From: an uncultured Flavobacteriaceae bacterium
GTDB taxonomy: Bacteria > Bacteroidota > Bacteroidia > Flavobacteriales > Flavobacteriaceae
Assembly: GCA_947504035.1 (NCBI GenBank)
Contig: CANNGA010000020.1
Location: 1-64,000 of the forward strand
Length of the DNA: 64,000 nucleotides
Direction: 5' to 3'
Shown: piece after piece, positions 35,823 to 44,681 of the stretch
Layout of the letters: each line of letters starts with the position of its first letter
Numbering within the stretch: position 1 is the stretch's first letter
Made by a program: the position numbers and the translations under genes
The notes under the pieces: model-generated
The model's input: only the letters and a program-made list of their open reading frames with translations
Told to the model about the DNA's origin: nothing
The model's database searches: none

Positions 35823-35957
35823 TTATTTTACGACTATTTTGTTACTGATATCAAGTTGAGTTTCAATACTTGGTTTTTTCTTTACACGAGGGCGTTTTCT
35901 GCCAAATGTTCCGCGATAAATTTTGCCGCGTTTTGTCTTTTTATCTCCTTTTCCCAT
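35823..35957 (-). CDS. 30S ribosomal protein THX (bTHX)
   Basis: A 44-residue, very basic protein starting [20 protein letters not shown] and continuing with KRPRVKKKP, the hallmark of bTHX, a small peptide that sits in the head of the 30S subunit and stabilises it. The ATG is at 35957 with an A-rich upstream leader; the stop is 35823-35825. The C-terminal extension ([13 protein letters not shown]) is the less conserved tail seen in Bacteroidota copies. Too short for routine gene callers; it touches the TPR gene stop end to end. Confidence 0.88.
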   Translation of the reverse strand: MGKGDKKTKRGKIYRGTFGRKRPRVKKKPSIETQLDISNKIVVK

Positions 35958-36052
35958 AATTTTTTAATTTGAATTAAAGATAGGTTTTTATGTCGTTTTC
36001 ATTGAACGCTAATGCCATTAATTGGTGCTGTATCAAGATATGTGTTTAAAAA

Positions 36053-36087
36053 TTAAAGGCTATTTTCGTTTCGAAAATAGCCTTTAA
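36053..36087 (-). terminator. Terminator of the EF-hand gene
   Basis: Perfect 16-bp stem (36053-36068 and 36072-36087, core AAAGGCTATTTTCG) with loop TTT. Reading on the minus strand the stem is followed by TTTTAAACAC, so it ends the EF-hand transcript before bTHX. Confidence 0.85.
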
Positions 36088-36110
36088 GATTAACGTTTAA
36101 AAGAACGTTT

Positions 36111-36416
36111 TTACTGTGCTGCTTTTTTAGCTTTACGCGCTTCTTGTTTTTTAAAGTGCGTACGTATCTCCTCTAGAGTAATCGTTCCACTTTTATCGCG
36201 ATCCATGCGGTTAAACCTTTTTTCTAGGGTTTCTGCTGAAAGCTCTTTTTTGCGTTTTGTGTCTTTAAATTCTTCTAAGGTAACTTCACCATTTTTATCA
36301 TTATCTAAATGTTTTAATGTTCTCTCTGCTTTTGGTTTTTGTTGCGCAGTGGCACTTAACGAGAGAGAGAAACAAGCTATTGTGAATACACTTACTTTTA
36401 AAATACTTGAGATCAT
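36111..36416 (-). CDS. Small secreted EF-hand calcium-binding protein
   Basis: 101 residues. Signal peptide (VSVFTIACFSLSLSATAQ, cleavage after TAQ near residue 25), then two EF-hand loops: DNDKNGEVTLEE (about 38-49) and DRDKSGTITLEE (about 73-84), each with the D-x-D-x-D/S-G-x-I/V-x-x-x-E calcium pattern. The tail is basic (FKKQEARKAKKAAQ). It should bind calcium in the periplasm or outside the cell; the role is unknown. Single gene with its own terminator. Confidence 0.85.
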   Translation of the reverse strand: MISSILKVSVFTIACFSLSLSATAQQKPKAERTLKHLDNDKNGEVTLEEFKDTKRKKELSAETLEKRFNRMDRDKSGTITLEEIRTHFKKQEARKAKKAAQ

Positions 36417-36635
36417 TATATGTAATTTTAGATGTTATTAATTATTAGACGTAATTTATAACGAAAAGTTTAATACAATATTCAGTTTTTAGTAAATAAA
36501 ACACTATTATATTGTTTTTGTAATTAAAAACCTATGTTAAGTTGTTTTTTTAGCACGTATTATTTGTAGTAATTGCTTTTGTTTGGGTTGATTTTATTTA
36601 GTAATATGCGTACACTAACTAAAAAAATATTACAA

Positions 36636-37208
36636 ATGAAAAAAAGCACCCTTGTATTAAGTTTACTTGCATTGGGCATGGCCCTATTTGGTTATGTTGA
36701 AAATAGAAAATACCATAAGGCTGTAATTGTACTTCAAAAGGAGCATGTTAAAATAAATAAAATTCTTAAGAAGATTCTAGAAATACCTTCTGAAGGCCAT
36801 AGCTATTTAGAGGTTGGAACGCCTGCTCCAGAATTTTCGTTAGCAGATACTAATGGTGCATTTGTGACACAAAATACTTCGGATAAAGCGAACACCTTAT
36901 TGGTATTTTCCAATAAGAATTGCCACTATTGTGAAGCCTTTTATCCTGTGTTAGATAGTTTTGCTAACGGAAACCCAGAGGTTTCCGTATTGGTGTTACA
37001 AGGGGAATCTAACCAAGAGATGAATAAGACATTTTTGGATACTACAGGCTACACTTTTAAAATGCTGGTTTCTAATGATAGTATTTTAGATGCTTACAAA
37101 ATTGATGGAACGCCTACCTGTGTGTATTTGGATAGCAATAGTAAAGTCTTGACCACTTTTAGTGCAGCGTCTTTAGATGAAATTCGATACGCTATCGCAG
37201 AAGAATAG
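36636..37208 (+). CDS. Membrane-anchored thioredoxin-fold (redoxin) protein
   Basis: 190 residues from ATG 36636 (upstream in-frame starts at 36573 and 36606 would place residues before the signal anchor). N-terminal helix MKKSTLVLSLLALGMALFGYVE, then a redoxin domain from about 65: VGTPAPEFSLADTNG and the active-site motif NCHYC near residue 105. TPTCVYLD supplies the cis-proline segment in variant form. Probably a periplasmic thiol oxidoreductase of the TlpA/MauD kind; a membrane-tethered role in cytochrome or disulfide handling is inferred. Followed by a bidirectional terminator. Confidence 0.8.
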   Translation: MKKSTLVLSLLALGMALFGYVENRKYHKAVIVLQKEHVKINKILKKILEIPSEGHSYLEVGTPAPEFSLADTNGAFVTQNTSDKANTLLVFSNKNCHYCEAFYPVLDSFANGNPEVSVLVLQGESNQEMNKTFLDTTGYTFKMLVSNDSILDAYKIDGTPTCVYLDSNSKVLTTFSAASLDEIRYAIAEE

Positions 37209-37214
37209 AAAACA

Positions 37215-37256
37215 AAAAACCACCTATATACAAGTAGATATAAGGTGGTTTTTTTA
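37215..37256. terminator. Bidirectional terminator between redoxin gene and trpA
   Basis: Stem AAAAAACCACCT.../...AGGTGGTTTTTT (arms about 37215-37230 and 37239-37256). A-run on the left and T-run on the right serve both converging genes: the plus-strand redoxin gene and the end of the minus-strand trp operon. Confidence 0.85.
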
Positions 37257-37273
37257 GTTTTAAGTGGGCTTTA

Positions 37274-38041
37274 TTAGCCGCTTACAACCGATTTTATAAA
37301 GTGATCTATAGTGTGTACACCGTGCTTTGTCACATGTTTTACAAATGCACTCCCTATAATGGCACCCTTAGCATACTTAGTAGCTTCTGTAAATGTAGCA
37401 TTGTTGCTAATGCCAAAACCGATTATTTGTGGGTTTTTTAGTTTCATTTTAGCAATACGTTCAAAGTAAGCAGCTTGTTCGTCTCCAAACCCTGTTTTAG
37501 CACCTGTTGTACTGGCGCTACTTACCATGTAGATAAAGCCATTAGAAACAGAGTCTATAAACGCGATACGTTCTGCTGAGGTTTGTGGTGTAATTAAGAA
37601 CACATTAATTAAACCGTAGGCTTCAAACGTGGCTTGGTATTCCTCATGGTATACATCTACAGGAAGGTCTGGAATGATAAGACCATCAATGCCTATTTCA
37701 TTACATTTTTTACAGAAGGCTTCGATGCCATACTGAAACATTGGGTTAAAATAGCCCATGATAATTAATGGGATGTTTACAGATTTACGAATATCTTTTA
37801 ATTGTTCGAAAAGCACCTCTGTAGTCATGCCGTTTTTAAGAGCGGCAGTAGAGCTATCTTGTATGGTAGGACCATCTGCTAAGGGATCACTAAAAGGCAA
37901 TCCTATTTCAATCATATCAACACCGCTGTTTTCAAGGTTTTTTATAATGGTAACAGTATCATCAATATTAGGATACCCTGCCGTGAAGTATATCGATACT
38001 AATTTTTTGTCTTCTTGTAATTTATTCTGAATTCGGTTCAT
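37274..38041 (-). CDS. trpA: Tryptophan synthase alpha chain
   Basis: 255 residues. It cleaves indole-3-glycerol phosphate to indole and glyceraldehyde-3-phosphate, passing indole to TrpB. Visible: YFTAGYPNIDD, the catalytic glutamate in DMIEIGLPFSDPLADGPTIQ with its aspartate partner in the same string, IIPDLPVDVYHEE, LITPQTSAERI, YMVSSASTTGAK, and IGFGISN for phosphate binding. It is the last gene of the trp operon, 108 bases after trpF-trpB; the spacer is unusually long and GC-rich (38066-38148). Confidence 0.96.
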   Translation of the reverse strand: MNRIQNKLQEDKKLVSIYFTAGYPNIDDTVTIIKNLENSGVDMIEIGLPFSDPLADGPTIQDSSTAALKNGMTTEVLFEQLKDIRKSVNIPLIIMGYFNPMFQYGIEAFCKKCNEIGIDGLIIPDLPVDVYHEEYQATFEAYGLINVFLITPQTSAERIAFIDSVSNGFIYMVSSASTTGAKTGFGDEQAAYFERIAKMKLKNPQIIGFGISNNATFTEATKYAKGAIIGSAFVKHVTKHGVHTIDHFIKSVVSG

Positions 38042-38065
38042 TTTCTTTTATGTGCTAAAGGTGCC

Positions 38066-38148
38066 TTTTGCGTTAGGGATAGAGCGTTTGTTGAAGCGCC
38101 TCGTAGAGCGCGACTCGCGAAAGCCCGACCCTTGGGGAACGCCCAAGT
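38066..38148. repeat. GC-rich intergenic element in the trp operon
   Basis: A spacer between trpFB and trpA that is far richer in G+C than any other intergenic DNA here, with strings GCGCGACTCGCGAAAGCCC and GACCCTTGGGGAACGCCC. From memory, similar GC-rich, REP-like strings are dispersed in some flavobacterial genomes. It is present once in this window, so repetitiveness cannot be shown. Confidence 0.45.
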
Positions 38149-38149
38149 T

Positions 38150-39976
38150 TTAAAATTTAAAATAATCGATATAGTTTTGTAAATCTTTATCTCCTCTTCC
38201 AGATAAACTCATTACAACAACATCGTCTGGTTTAAAGGTTTTATGTTTAAAAATGGCAAACGCATGTGAGGTTTCTATGGCTGGAATGATACCTTCTAAT
38301 TTAGAGAGCTCTAAACCAGCTTCCATAGCGTCGCTATCGGTAATGGATAAAAATTCGGCACGTCCTGTCTTAGAGAGGTGGGCGTGCATTGGGCCAACTC
38401 CAGGATAATCTAAACCTGCAGATATGGAATACGGTTCTGTAATTTGACCATCTTCTGTCTGCATTAATAAGGTTTTACACCCATGTATAATACCTTCTTT
38501 TCCTAATACAGATGTTGCAGCACTTTCGCCAGAGTCAATGCCTAACCCAGCTGCCTCTACTGCTATTATGCCAACACTCTCTTCGTGCAAATAATGGTAA
38601 TATGTACCTGCGGCATTACTACCACCTCCAATACAGGCCACAACGTAGTCTGGATTTTCTCGGCCTTCTTGTGCTTTTAATTGCCATTTAATTTCTTCAG
38701 ATATGACAGCTTGAAAGCGTGTTACCATATCTGGGTATGGGTGAGGCCCAATAGCAGAACCTATAATATAATGCGTGTCAACAGGATTATTAATCCAATC
38801 GCGAATGGCTTCGTTTGTGGCATCTTTTAAGGTGCGACTTCCAGATAATGCAGGTACAACGGTAGCACCAAGCATTTTCATTCGCGCCACATTAGGCGCT
38901 TGTCGTGCAATATCGATTTCACCCATATAAACGATACATTCCATACCCATAAGGGCACAAACGGTAGCAGTGGCAACACCGTGCTGTCCTGCGCCTGTTT
39001 CTGCGATAATTCTGTGTTTCCCTAAACGTTTGGCCATTAATATTTGACCAATGGTATTGTTTATTTTATGCGCTCCTGTGTGGTTAAGATCTTCGCGTTT
39101 GAGGTAAATTTTAGTGTTGTATTTTTCAGAAAGACGCTTTGCAAAATATAGGGGAGAAGGGCGTCCAACATAATCTTTTAATAGTTTGTTGAATTCCTTT
39201 TGAAAATCGGGCTCGCCCATTATTTTCAAATAGTTTTGGCGCAACTCTTCTACATTGGGGTATAGCATTTCTGGAATGTAAGCGCCTCCAAATTCACCGT
39301 AATAGCCTTTGTCGTTAACGTTATAATTCTGCATGTCTTTATTAGGACTTAGTTTCATTTTAAATTCTCTTAAACTCGCACTGTTTTTTAAGCCAGGTTC
39401 TGTTTCAAATTTACTGTTTACATCTAGTGCATAACAATATTTAGAAGCGCTACTTGCTTTAAATGCTTTTAGAGCTTCTACTTGTTCTAAGCCAATACCA
39501 CCACTTAAAAAGAAGGGTTTGGTAGAGGGGTAGGCTTCTAATAAGCTCCAATCGAAGGTATACCCATTACCGCCAGGTAATTTGCCTTTGGTATCGAAAA
39601 GGTAGTAGTCGCATAAATCTTCATAAGGCTCTAAAACCTTAAAATTAAAGCCTTCTTTTACAGAAAAGACTTTTATAATATCTAAAGGTTTAGAAATGAG
39701 TTTGGTATTGCGTAGAATACTGCAGTAATAGGGCGCTTCTTCTCCGTGGAGTTGTACCGCTTGAAGATCGAATTTATTTACTTTTTCTATAACGGTATTG
39801 AGATCTTCATTTACAAAAACACCTACTTTTTTAATGCTTTTAGGAAGATCAGGTATTTTAGTATCAAAATGTCTAGGTGTTTTTTCATAAAATATAAAGC
39901 CAAGATAGTCGGGTTGCAATGCTGCAACTTGTGCTATATTATCTTGGTATTTCATTCCGCATACTTTTAATTTCAT
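38150..39976 (-). CDS. trpFB: Fused phosphoribosylanthranilate isomerase - tryptophan synthase beta chain
   Basis: 608 residues, two complete enzymes in one frame. Residues 1 to about 208 are Trp[13 protein letters not shown] with the catalytic cysteine, [38 protein letters not shown]. Residues 215-608 are Trp[26 protein letters not shown] lysine in [35 protein letters not shown] and LSGRGDKD. The junction is [13 protein letters not shown] with no stop codon. The former TrpB start survives as M215 (ATG 39334), so free TrpB could still be made internally. It overlaps trpC by 4 bases. Confidence 0.93.
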   Translation of the reverse strand: MKLKVCGMKYQDNIAQVAALQPDYLGFIFYEKTPRHFDTKIPDLPKSIKKVGVFVNEDLNTVIEKVNKFDLQAVQLHGEEAPYYCSILRNTKLISKPLDIIKVFSVKEGFNFKVLEPYEDLCDYYLFDTKGKLPGGNGYTFDWSLLEAYPSTKPFFLSGGIGLEQVEALKAFKASSASKYCYALDVNSKFETEPGLKNSASLREFKMKLSPNKDMQNYNVNDKGYYGEFGGAYIPEMLYPNVEELRQNYLKIMGEPDFQKEFNKLLKDYVGRPSPLYFAKRLSEKYNTKIYLKREDLNHTGAHKINNTIGQILMAKRLGKHRIIAETGAGQHGVATATVCALMGMECIVYMGEIDIARQAPNVARMKMLGATVVPALSGSRTLKDATNEAIRDWINNPVDTHYIIGSAIGPHPYPDMVTRFQAVISEEIKWQLKAQEGRENPDYVVACIGGGSNAAGTYYHYLHEESVGIIAVEAAGLGIDSGESAATSVLGKEGIIHGCKTLLMQTEDGQITEPYSISAGLDYPGVGPMHAHLSKTGRAEFLSITDSDAMEAGLELSKLEGIIPAIETSHAFAIFKHKTFKPDDVVVMSLSGRGDKDLQNYIDYFKF

Positions 39977-40758
39977 AGCTCTAAATCTTTAATGAAGGTT
40001 TTAGCATTTGCACCAGGATTATCGGTTTTCATAAAGTTTTCTCCTATTAAAAAGCCTTGGTACCCATAGGGTTTTAAACTTTTAATGGCTTCGGTATTGC
40101 TTATACCACTTTCAGATACTTTTACAAACTCGTCTGGAATACGCGTGCTTAATTCTTTACTCGTTTCTAAACTGACTTCAAATGTTTTTAAATTTCTATT
40201 ATTTACGCCTAACATGTCTATACTAGGCATTATAGATTTTTGCAATTCGGCTTCGTTATGAACTTCTAAAAGTACGTCTAAATGCAGCTGTTTTGCAAAT
40301 TCAGAAAATTGCTTTATTTCTGCTTTGGTAAGTATGGCTGCAATAAGCAGAATAACATCGGCACCATAAGCTTTGGCTTCCAATATTTGGTAGTCATCGA
40401 TTATAAATTCTTTTCTTAAAAGCGGTAAATTACAGCTGGCTCTTGCCGTTAGCAAATCGTCTAAAGCACCACCAAAATACTTGCCATCTGTTAACACAGA
40501 CATACCACACACACCAGCATCTTCATAGCCTTTTGCAACGTCTTGTACATTTAGCGAATGGTTAATGACTGCTTTAGATGGAGACCGGCGTTTGTGTTCT
40601 GCAATAATGCCAGAGGCGCTATGTCTTAGCTTATGGGCTAAAGATACTGTTTGGCGTTCAAATAGTACCGACTGCTCCAATTGAGACGTAGGGATTAATC
40701 CCTTTCTCAAGTCGACTTCTTTGCGTTTATCTCGTGTTATTTGGTCTAAAATATTCAT
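39973..40758 (-). CDS. trpC: Indole-3-glycerol-phosphate synthase
   Basis: 261 residues, a stand-alone TrpC (not fused to TrpF as in enterobacteria). It closes the indole ring from carboxyphenylaminodeoxyribulose phosphate. Motifs: [15 protein letters not shown] with the catalytic lysine, [56 protein letters not shown]. Stop and start overlap the next gene (ATGA type), indicating translational coupling. Confidence 0.95.
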   Translation of the reverse strand: MNILDQITRDKRKEVDLRKGLIPTSQLEQSVLFERQTVSLAHKLRHSASGIIAEHKRRSPSKAVINHSLNVQDVAKGYEDAGVCGMSVLTDGKYFGGALDDLLTARASCNLPLLRKEFIIDDYQILEAKAYGADVILLIAAILTKAEIKQFSEFAKQLHLDVLLEVHNEAELQKSIMPSIDMLGVNNRNLKTFEVSLETSKELSTRIPDEFVKVSESGISNTEAIKSLKPYGYQGFLIGENFMKTDNPGANAKTFIKDLEL

Positions 40759-40849
40759 ACCTCTTTTTGTACTTTTTATGACGTATAGGAACTTCTAAAA
40801 GTATTAGAAATTAAGACGTTACTTGTTATATTACAAGCGTTTTTTATTA

Positions 40850-41842
40850 TTATTTACTCAACGCTATTAAGCGTTCTAAACTGGCTTTTGCTTTGCCTGA
40901 ATGCAGGGAGGCTTTAGCAAGCTCAAAGCCTTCTTGATGCGATATTTGTTTTGTAGTTGCAATAGCTAAACCTGCATTGGCACAAACCACATTGTTTTGA
41001 GCTTCTGTACCATCACCATTAATAATAGCTACAAATATTTTAGCAGCATCTTTAATCGATTCGCCTCCAAATATGGCATTTTGAGCTATAGGTTGTACGC
41101 CTAAATCTTCGGGCGTAAAAAGTTTTTCTGTATGGTTAGATACAATTTTAGCACTACCTGTTAGTGAGATTTCATCGTAACCATCTAAAGCAAACACGAT
41201 GTTATAATTGGTTTGCGTATTTTGATACACAAAACTATACAAACGTAAAAGCTCTAAATTATAAACGCCTAACATTTGATTTTTAGGAAATGAAGGGTTG
41301 ACCATAGGGCCTAACATGTTAAAAAATGTTTTAACGCCTAAGGCTTTTCGAATAGGAGCTACATTTTTCATGGCAGGATGAAACAGGGGCGCATGTAAAA
41401 TGCATATGCCTGCTTTGTCGAGACAACGTTGTAAAAAACTTTCATTATTTGAGAACTTTACTCCCAAATGTTCCATTACATTTGATGAACCAGAGGTTGA
41501 GGACACACCATAATTACCGTGTTTGGATACATGAACACCAGCACCTGCTGTGATGAAGGCAGATAACGTAGAGATGTTAAATGTGTTTTTCCCATCGCCT
41601 CCCGTGCCTACAATATCAACAGCATTAAAATTGCTAAGATCTACGGGGATACACAATTCTAAAAGCGCATCTCTAAAGCCTTGAAATTCTTCTATAGTAA
41701 TACTACGCATCATATAAACCGATAGGAAACAAGCGATCTGGCTAGGGTTGTACAAATCATTAGAAATATTAAAAATGATGTGTTTGGCCTCCTCAGTAGA
41801 TAAAGTTTCGTGATTTATAAGTCTGTTTAAAACGTCTTTCAT
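40850..41842 (-). CDS. trpD: Anthranilate phosphoribosyltransferase
   Basis: 330 residues. It transfers phosphoribose from PRPP to anthranilate. The diphosphate-binding loop VGTGGDGKNTFNIST is intact, as are KHGNYGVSSTSGSSNVME, FHPAMKNVAPIRKALGVKTFFNMLGPMVNP and the acidic metal pair in GYDEISLTG. It is not fused to trpG, unlike in enterobacteria. Gaps to trpG and trpC are 70 and 91 bases. Confidence 0.95.
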   Translation of the reverse strand: MKDVLNRLINHETLSTEEAKHIIFNISNDLYNPSQIACFLSVYMMRSITIEEFQGFRDALLELCIPVDLSNFNAVDIVGTGGDGKNTFNISTLSAFITAGAGVHVSKHGNYGVSSTSGSSNVMEHLGVKFSNNESFLQRCLDKAGICILHAPLFHPAMKNVAPIRKALGVKTFFNMLGPMVNPSFPKNQMLGVYNLELLRLYSFVYQNTQTNYNIVFALDGYDEISLTGSAKIVSNHTEKLFTPEDLGVQPIAQNAIFGGESIKDAAKIFVAIINGDGTEAQNNVVCANAGLAIATTKQISHQEGFELAKASLHSGKAKASLERLIALSK

Positions 41843-41912
41843 TCGCTTTATAACCCTCTTTTATTTAGAGGGAGTATTTTGTTTGTTAATATTATAGTTG
41901 TGTTCTTATATG

Positions 41913-42488
41913 TTAAGCAGGCTCTGCATTGACCCAGTTTTCTAATATTTTTTTACCATCTGGAGTAAGTACAGATTCTGGGTGGTATTGTACGCCTCTT
42001 ACATCGTAAACTTTATGTCTTAAGGACATGACTTGTCCATTTTCATCAAAAGAAGTAGCTTCTAAACTATCGGGGAGGTCTGCACTAACTACCCAAGAGT
42101 GGTAACGCCCTATTTCTATAGTTTTGTCGAGTCCTTCAAAGAGGTATTCGTCGTCTACTGAAATTGTAACAGGTGTTGCCACACCATGATATACTTCGTC
42201 TAGGTTAATAAGTGTGCCTCCAAAGACTTCACCTATGGCTTGTTGCCCTAAACACACCCCTAGAATACGTTTTGAAGCCGCATATTTTTCTATAATAGGT
42301 TTTAATAAACCTGCTTCGTCTGGAATTCCAGGCCCTGGTGATAATACAATTTTATCGAAAGGCGCGACGTCCTCTAGGTTTAGCTTGTCATTTCTTACAA
42401 CAGTAACCTCACAATTTAAATCTTCTAAATAGTGTACAAGGTTGTAAGTAAAACTATCGTAGTTATCTATTACTAATACTTTTTTCAT
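41913..42488 (-). CDS. trpG: Anthranilate synthase glutamine amidotransferase component
   Basis: 191 residues, class I amidotransferase that feeds ammonia to TrpE. The catalytic triad is visible: C79 in GVCLGQQAIGEVFGG, H169 and E171 in VQYHPESVLT. N-terminal VLVIDNYDSFTYNLVHYLE and LSPGPGIPDEAG are typical. It may also serve para-aminobenzoate synthase. 52 bases after the NTR-like gene. Confidence 0.95.
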   Translation of the reverse strand: MKKVLVIDNYDSFTYNLVHYLEDLNCEVTVVRNDKLNLEDVAPFDKIVLSPGPGIPDEAGLLKPIIEKYAASKRILGVCLGQQAIGEVFGGTLINLDEVYHGVATPVTISVDDEYLFEGLDKTIEIGRYHSWVVSADLPDSLEATSFDENGQVMSLRHKVYDVRGVQYHPESVLTPDGKKILENWVNAEPA

Positions 42489-42540
42489 GTTTTATGGTCT
42501 TATATGCTTGTCTGTTATAAGGGGAGAATATAGCCTCAGC

Positions 42541-43014
42541 TTATTTTAGTTTGCATTTAAGTTTTTTCAATGTTTTTAATTCTTCTTTTACAGCTGTATG
42601 CAGTACTTTATTTCTGTCGCACAAGCTGGTTACATAATCTGTAGCGTGTTGTGTTGAACGGGCATAGGTTGTTGCCGATTTAGCGTACACGAGATACGAC
42701 GTTCCTAATTTAAATTTATAGCCACAACTGGCACTGCTTGAAGCAGAGACAATCTCTATGGTGTCTGTTTTTAGTTTACCTTTAAAATATTTTGATACTT
42801 TAAACGTGTATACAATGGGATCTGCAGAAGAAATATAGTTGCCTTTCGATATTTTTTTTATGCCTACAACCGTAGCATTTATAATGACATCTGCTTTACT
42901 AAAAGCATTTTTTACTTTTTCTACAAGAGGCGCATTAGTTTCAATACAACTACAGGCAAATGCGCTTGTGCTTCCTAGAAACACGATTAAAACTGAAAGA
43001 ATGTAAGTTTTCAT
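42541..43014 (-). CDS. Secreted NTR/TIMP-like cysteine protein inside the trp operon
   Basis: 157 residues. Signal peptide (YILSVLIVFLGSTSAFA) ending at CSC, so mature protein would begin CSCIETNAP. The N-terminal CxC followed by ADVIINATVVGI, VYTFKVSKYFKGK and SASCGYKFKLGTSYLVYA is the pattern of netrin/TIMP-like OB-fold (NTR) domains: an exposed CxC N-terminus and a later paired cysteine. It is likely periplasmic or extracellular. It sits between trpE (21-base gap) and trpG (52-base gap) on the same strand and should be co-transcribed, although no link with tryptophan synthesis is known to me. Function unknown. Confidence 0.75.
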   Translation of the reverse strand: MKTYILSVLIVFLGSTSAFACSCIETNAPLVEKVKNAFSKADVIINATVVGIKKISKGNYISSADPIVYTFKVSKYFKGKLKTDTIEIVSASSSASCGYKFKLGTSYLVYAKSATTYARSTQHATDYVTSLCDRNKVLHTAVKEELKTLKKLKCKLK

Positions 43015-43035
43015 ACGGTGTAGAATTAGTACAAT

Positions 43036-44442
43036 TTAAATGTCCTTTGCTAGAGTAATCGCTTTGGTTAGCGCACCTAGTTTATTAAATACTTCTTGTA
43101 ATTCGTCTTCTTTTTTAGATTTTGAAACTAAACCAGCACCTGCTTGCCAATTAAGCGTATAATCTTTACTTAAAAAGGTACGAATCATAATAGCGTGGTT
43201 AAAATTACCATCAAAATCCATAAAACCAATGGCGCCACCATAAAAGCTTCGACTTGTTTTTTCATAAGTTTCTATAAGTTGCATGGCTCTGTGCTTTGGC
43301 GCACCACTTAAGGTCCCTGCAGGAAATGTATCTGCAACGACTTGCATGGTAGAGGTGCTATCGTGTTTATGGCCTGTTACCTTACTTACTAAGTGGATGA
43401 CATGAGAGAAAAATTGAACTTCCCGATACGTTTCTACTTTTACTTGGCTACCGTGACGGCTTAAATCATTTCTAGCGAGATCGACAAGCATGACATGTTC
43501 TGCATTTTCTTTATCGTCTTTCTTTAGTTTTTCGGCTAGAAGTTCGTCTTTCTGTTCGTCTCCAGTTCTTTTAAAAGTACCTGCAATAGGATGAATTTCG
43601 GCCAAACCATCTGTTACAATAAGTTGTGCTTCTGGAGAACTTCCAAATATTTTAAAGTCACCGTAATCGAAATAGAACAGATAAGGTGAAGGGTTAATAC
43701 TTCTTAAAGCGCGATAGATATTAAAGTCGTCTCCCGTATATTCTTGAGAAAAACGTCTTGAAAGCACCAATTGAAACACATCACCTCGTGCACAGTGTTT
43801 TTTGGCAAGGTCTACATGGTCTCTAAATTCATCATCTGTTAAGTTGGATTGGATATCACCTTTAACATCAAAATTATACGATGCAAAATTTTGAACATTA
43901 ATGAGTTTATCTATAGCGTCTATATTATTCTCATTATCCTCATAGCAATGCGCAAAAATATAAGCTTCATTTTTATAATGATTTATCGCGATGATGTTTT
44001 TGTAAACCGCATAGTAAATGTCTGGAATGGTAACAGAATCTTCTTTTTTACTAATCTCGACATCTTCGAAATACCGAACAGCATCATAAGCTGTATAACC
44101 AAAAATACCATTATTGATAAACTTAAAGTGCTTTTCGGATTTGGTGTCGAATCTTTTGGTAAAGTTGTAAATCTCGTCAACAACATTAGTGGTGTCGGTA
44201 ATCTCTAAAGTGGTACTGCTACCATCAGGAAATGTTTGAGAGATGACCTCATTTTCTACTTTTATTGTAGCGATAGGATTAAAGCAGATGTATGAGAAGT
44301 TTTTGTGATTTCTATGGTAATCACCACTCTCTAATAAGATGCTATTAGGGTATTTATCTCGTATTTTATAATAAACGGTTACCGGAGTAATAGTATCGGT
44401 TAAAATTCTTTTATGATGTGTATAAAGACTAAATTTTTCCAT
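43036..44442 (-). CDS. trpE: Anthranilate synthase component I
   Basis: 468 residues from ATG 44442; the frame runs back to a TTG at 44481 but those codons overlap the end of the attenuator region. It converts chorismate and ammonia to anthranilate. Motifs: LLESGDYHRNHKNFSYI (tryptophan feedback site region), FGYTAYDAVRYFED, FQLVLSRRF, NPSPYLFYFDYGD, IAGTFKRTGDEQKD, LVDLARNDLSRHG, FPAGTLSGAPKHRAMQLI and YGGAIGFMDFDG. First enzyme of the operon; controlled by the leader described at 44484-44606. Confidence 0.96.
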   Translation of the reverse strand: MEKFSLYTHHKRILTDTITPVTVYYKIRDKYPNSILLESGDYHRNHKNFSYICFNPIATIKVENEVISQTFPDGSSTTLEITDTTNVVDEIYNFTKRFDTKSEKHFKFINNGIFGYTAYDAVRYFEDVEISKKEDSVTIPDIYYAVYKNIIAINHYKNEAYIFAHCYEDNENNIDAIDKLINVQNFASYNFDVKGDIQSNLTDDEFRDHVDLAKKHCARGDVFQLVLSRRFSQEYTGDDFNIYRALRSINPSPYLFYFDYGDFKIFGSSPEAQLIVTDGLAEIHPIAGTFKRTGDEQKDELLAEKLKKDDKENAEHVMLVDLARNDLSRHGSQVKVETYREVQFFSHVIHLVSKVTGHKHDSTSTMQVVADTFPAGTLSGAPKHRAMQLIETYEKTSRSFYGGAIGFMDFDGNFNHAIMIRTFLSKDYTLNWQAGAGLVSKSKKEDELQEVFNKLGALTKAITLAKDI

Positions 44443-44483
44443 ATTGTATGTTTTCAGAATCTGAATTAAGTCAAGATTCAAAG

Positions 44484-44515
44484 AAAAAGGCTTGTCGTGA
44501 AAGACAAGCCTTTTT
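44484..44515 (-). terminator. Attenuator terminator of the trp operon
   Basis: Perfect 13-bp stem (arms 44503-44515 and 44484-44496 in transcript order, AAAAAGGCTTGTC / GACAAGCCTTTTT, six-base loop) ending in five T on the minus strand. It lies 43 bases after the leader peptide stop and 41 bases before the trpE ATG, exactly where a transcription attenuator should be. Confidence 0.9.
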
Positions 44516-44558
44516 GATATTTTAAGATTAAATATACTAGGATTTTACTTCACGAAGT

Positions 44559-44606
44559 TTAATTTCGAAAGCACCACCACCAAGATATATTTAATATTGT
44601 GTTCAT
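44559..44606 (-). CDS. trpL: Trp operon leader peptide with three tandem Trp codons
   Basis: ATG at 44606, 15 codons, TAA at 44559-44561: MNTILNISWWWCFRN. Three consecutive TGG codons in a 15-residue peptide immediately upstream of an intrinsic terminator and trpE define a leader peptide: when charged tRNA-Trp is scarce, the ribosome should stall at TGG and favour readthrough. The promoter at 44628-44658 gives a 5' leader of about 15 bases. A 7-base complement exists between the region just after the stop (44549-44555) and the terminator loop/arm (44495-44501), but a full antiterminator fold needs computing. Confidence 0.88.
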   Translation of the reverse strand: MNTILNISWWWCFRN

Positions 44607-44627
44607 AAGATAAAAATTATAACGTAG

Positions 44628-44658
44628 CAAAGATAAAAACCAAAATAGTATTATACAA
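44628..44658 (-). promoter_or_regulatory. Promoter of the trp operon
   Basis: On the minus strand TTG (44658-44656), 20 bases, TATCTTTG (44635-44628): exact consensus spacing and sequence for a Bacteroidota housekeeping promoter. Transcription should start near 44621, 15 bases before the trpL ATG. Confidence 0.75.
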
Positions 44659-44681
44659 TCAATTCAGGCATATTTTTAATA

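Noticed and set aside
41879-41912. A possible promoter between trpD and trpG.
   Set aside because: The gap is A+T-rich but carries no TTG/TAnnTTTG pair on the minus strand; co-transcription from the trp promoter is simpler.
43849-44208. 119-codon plus-strand frame opposite trpE.
   Set aside because: Rich in Ile/Phe/Asn, with no domain or start context; antisense shadow of trpE.
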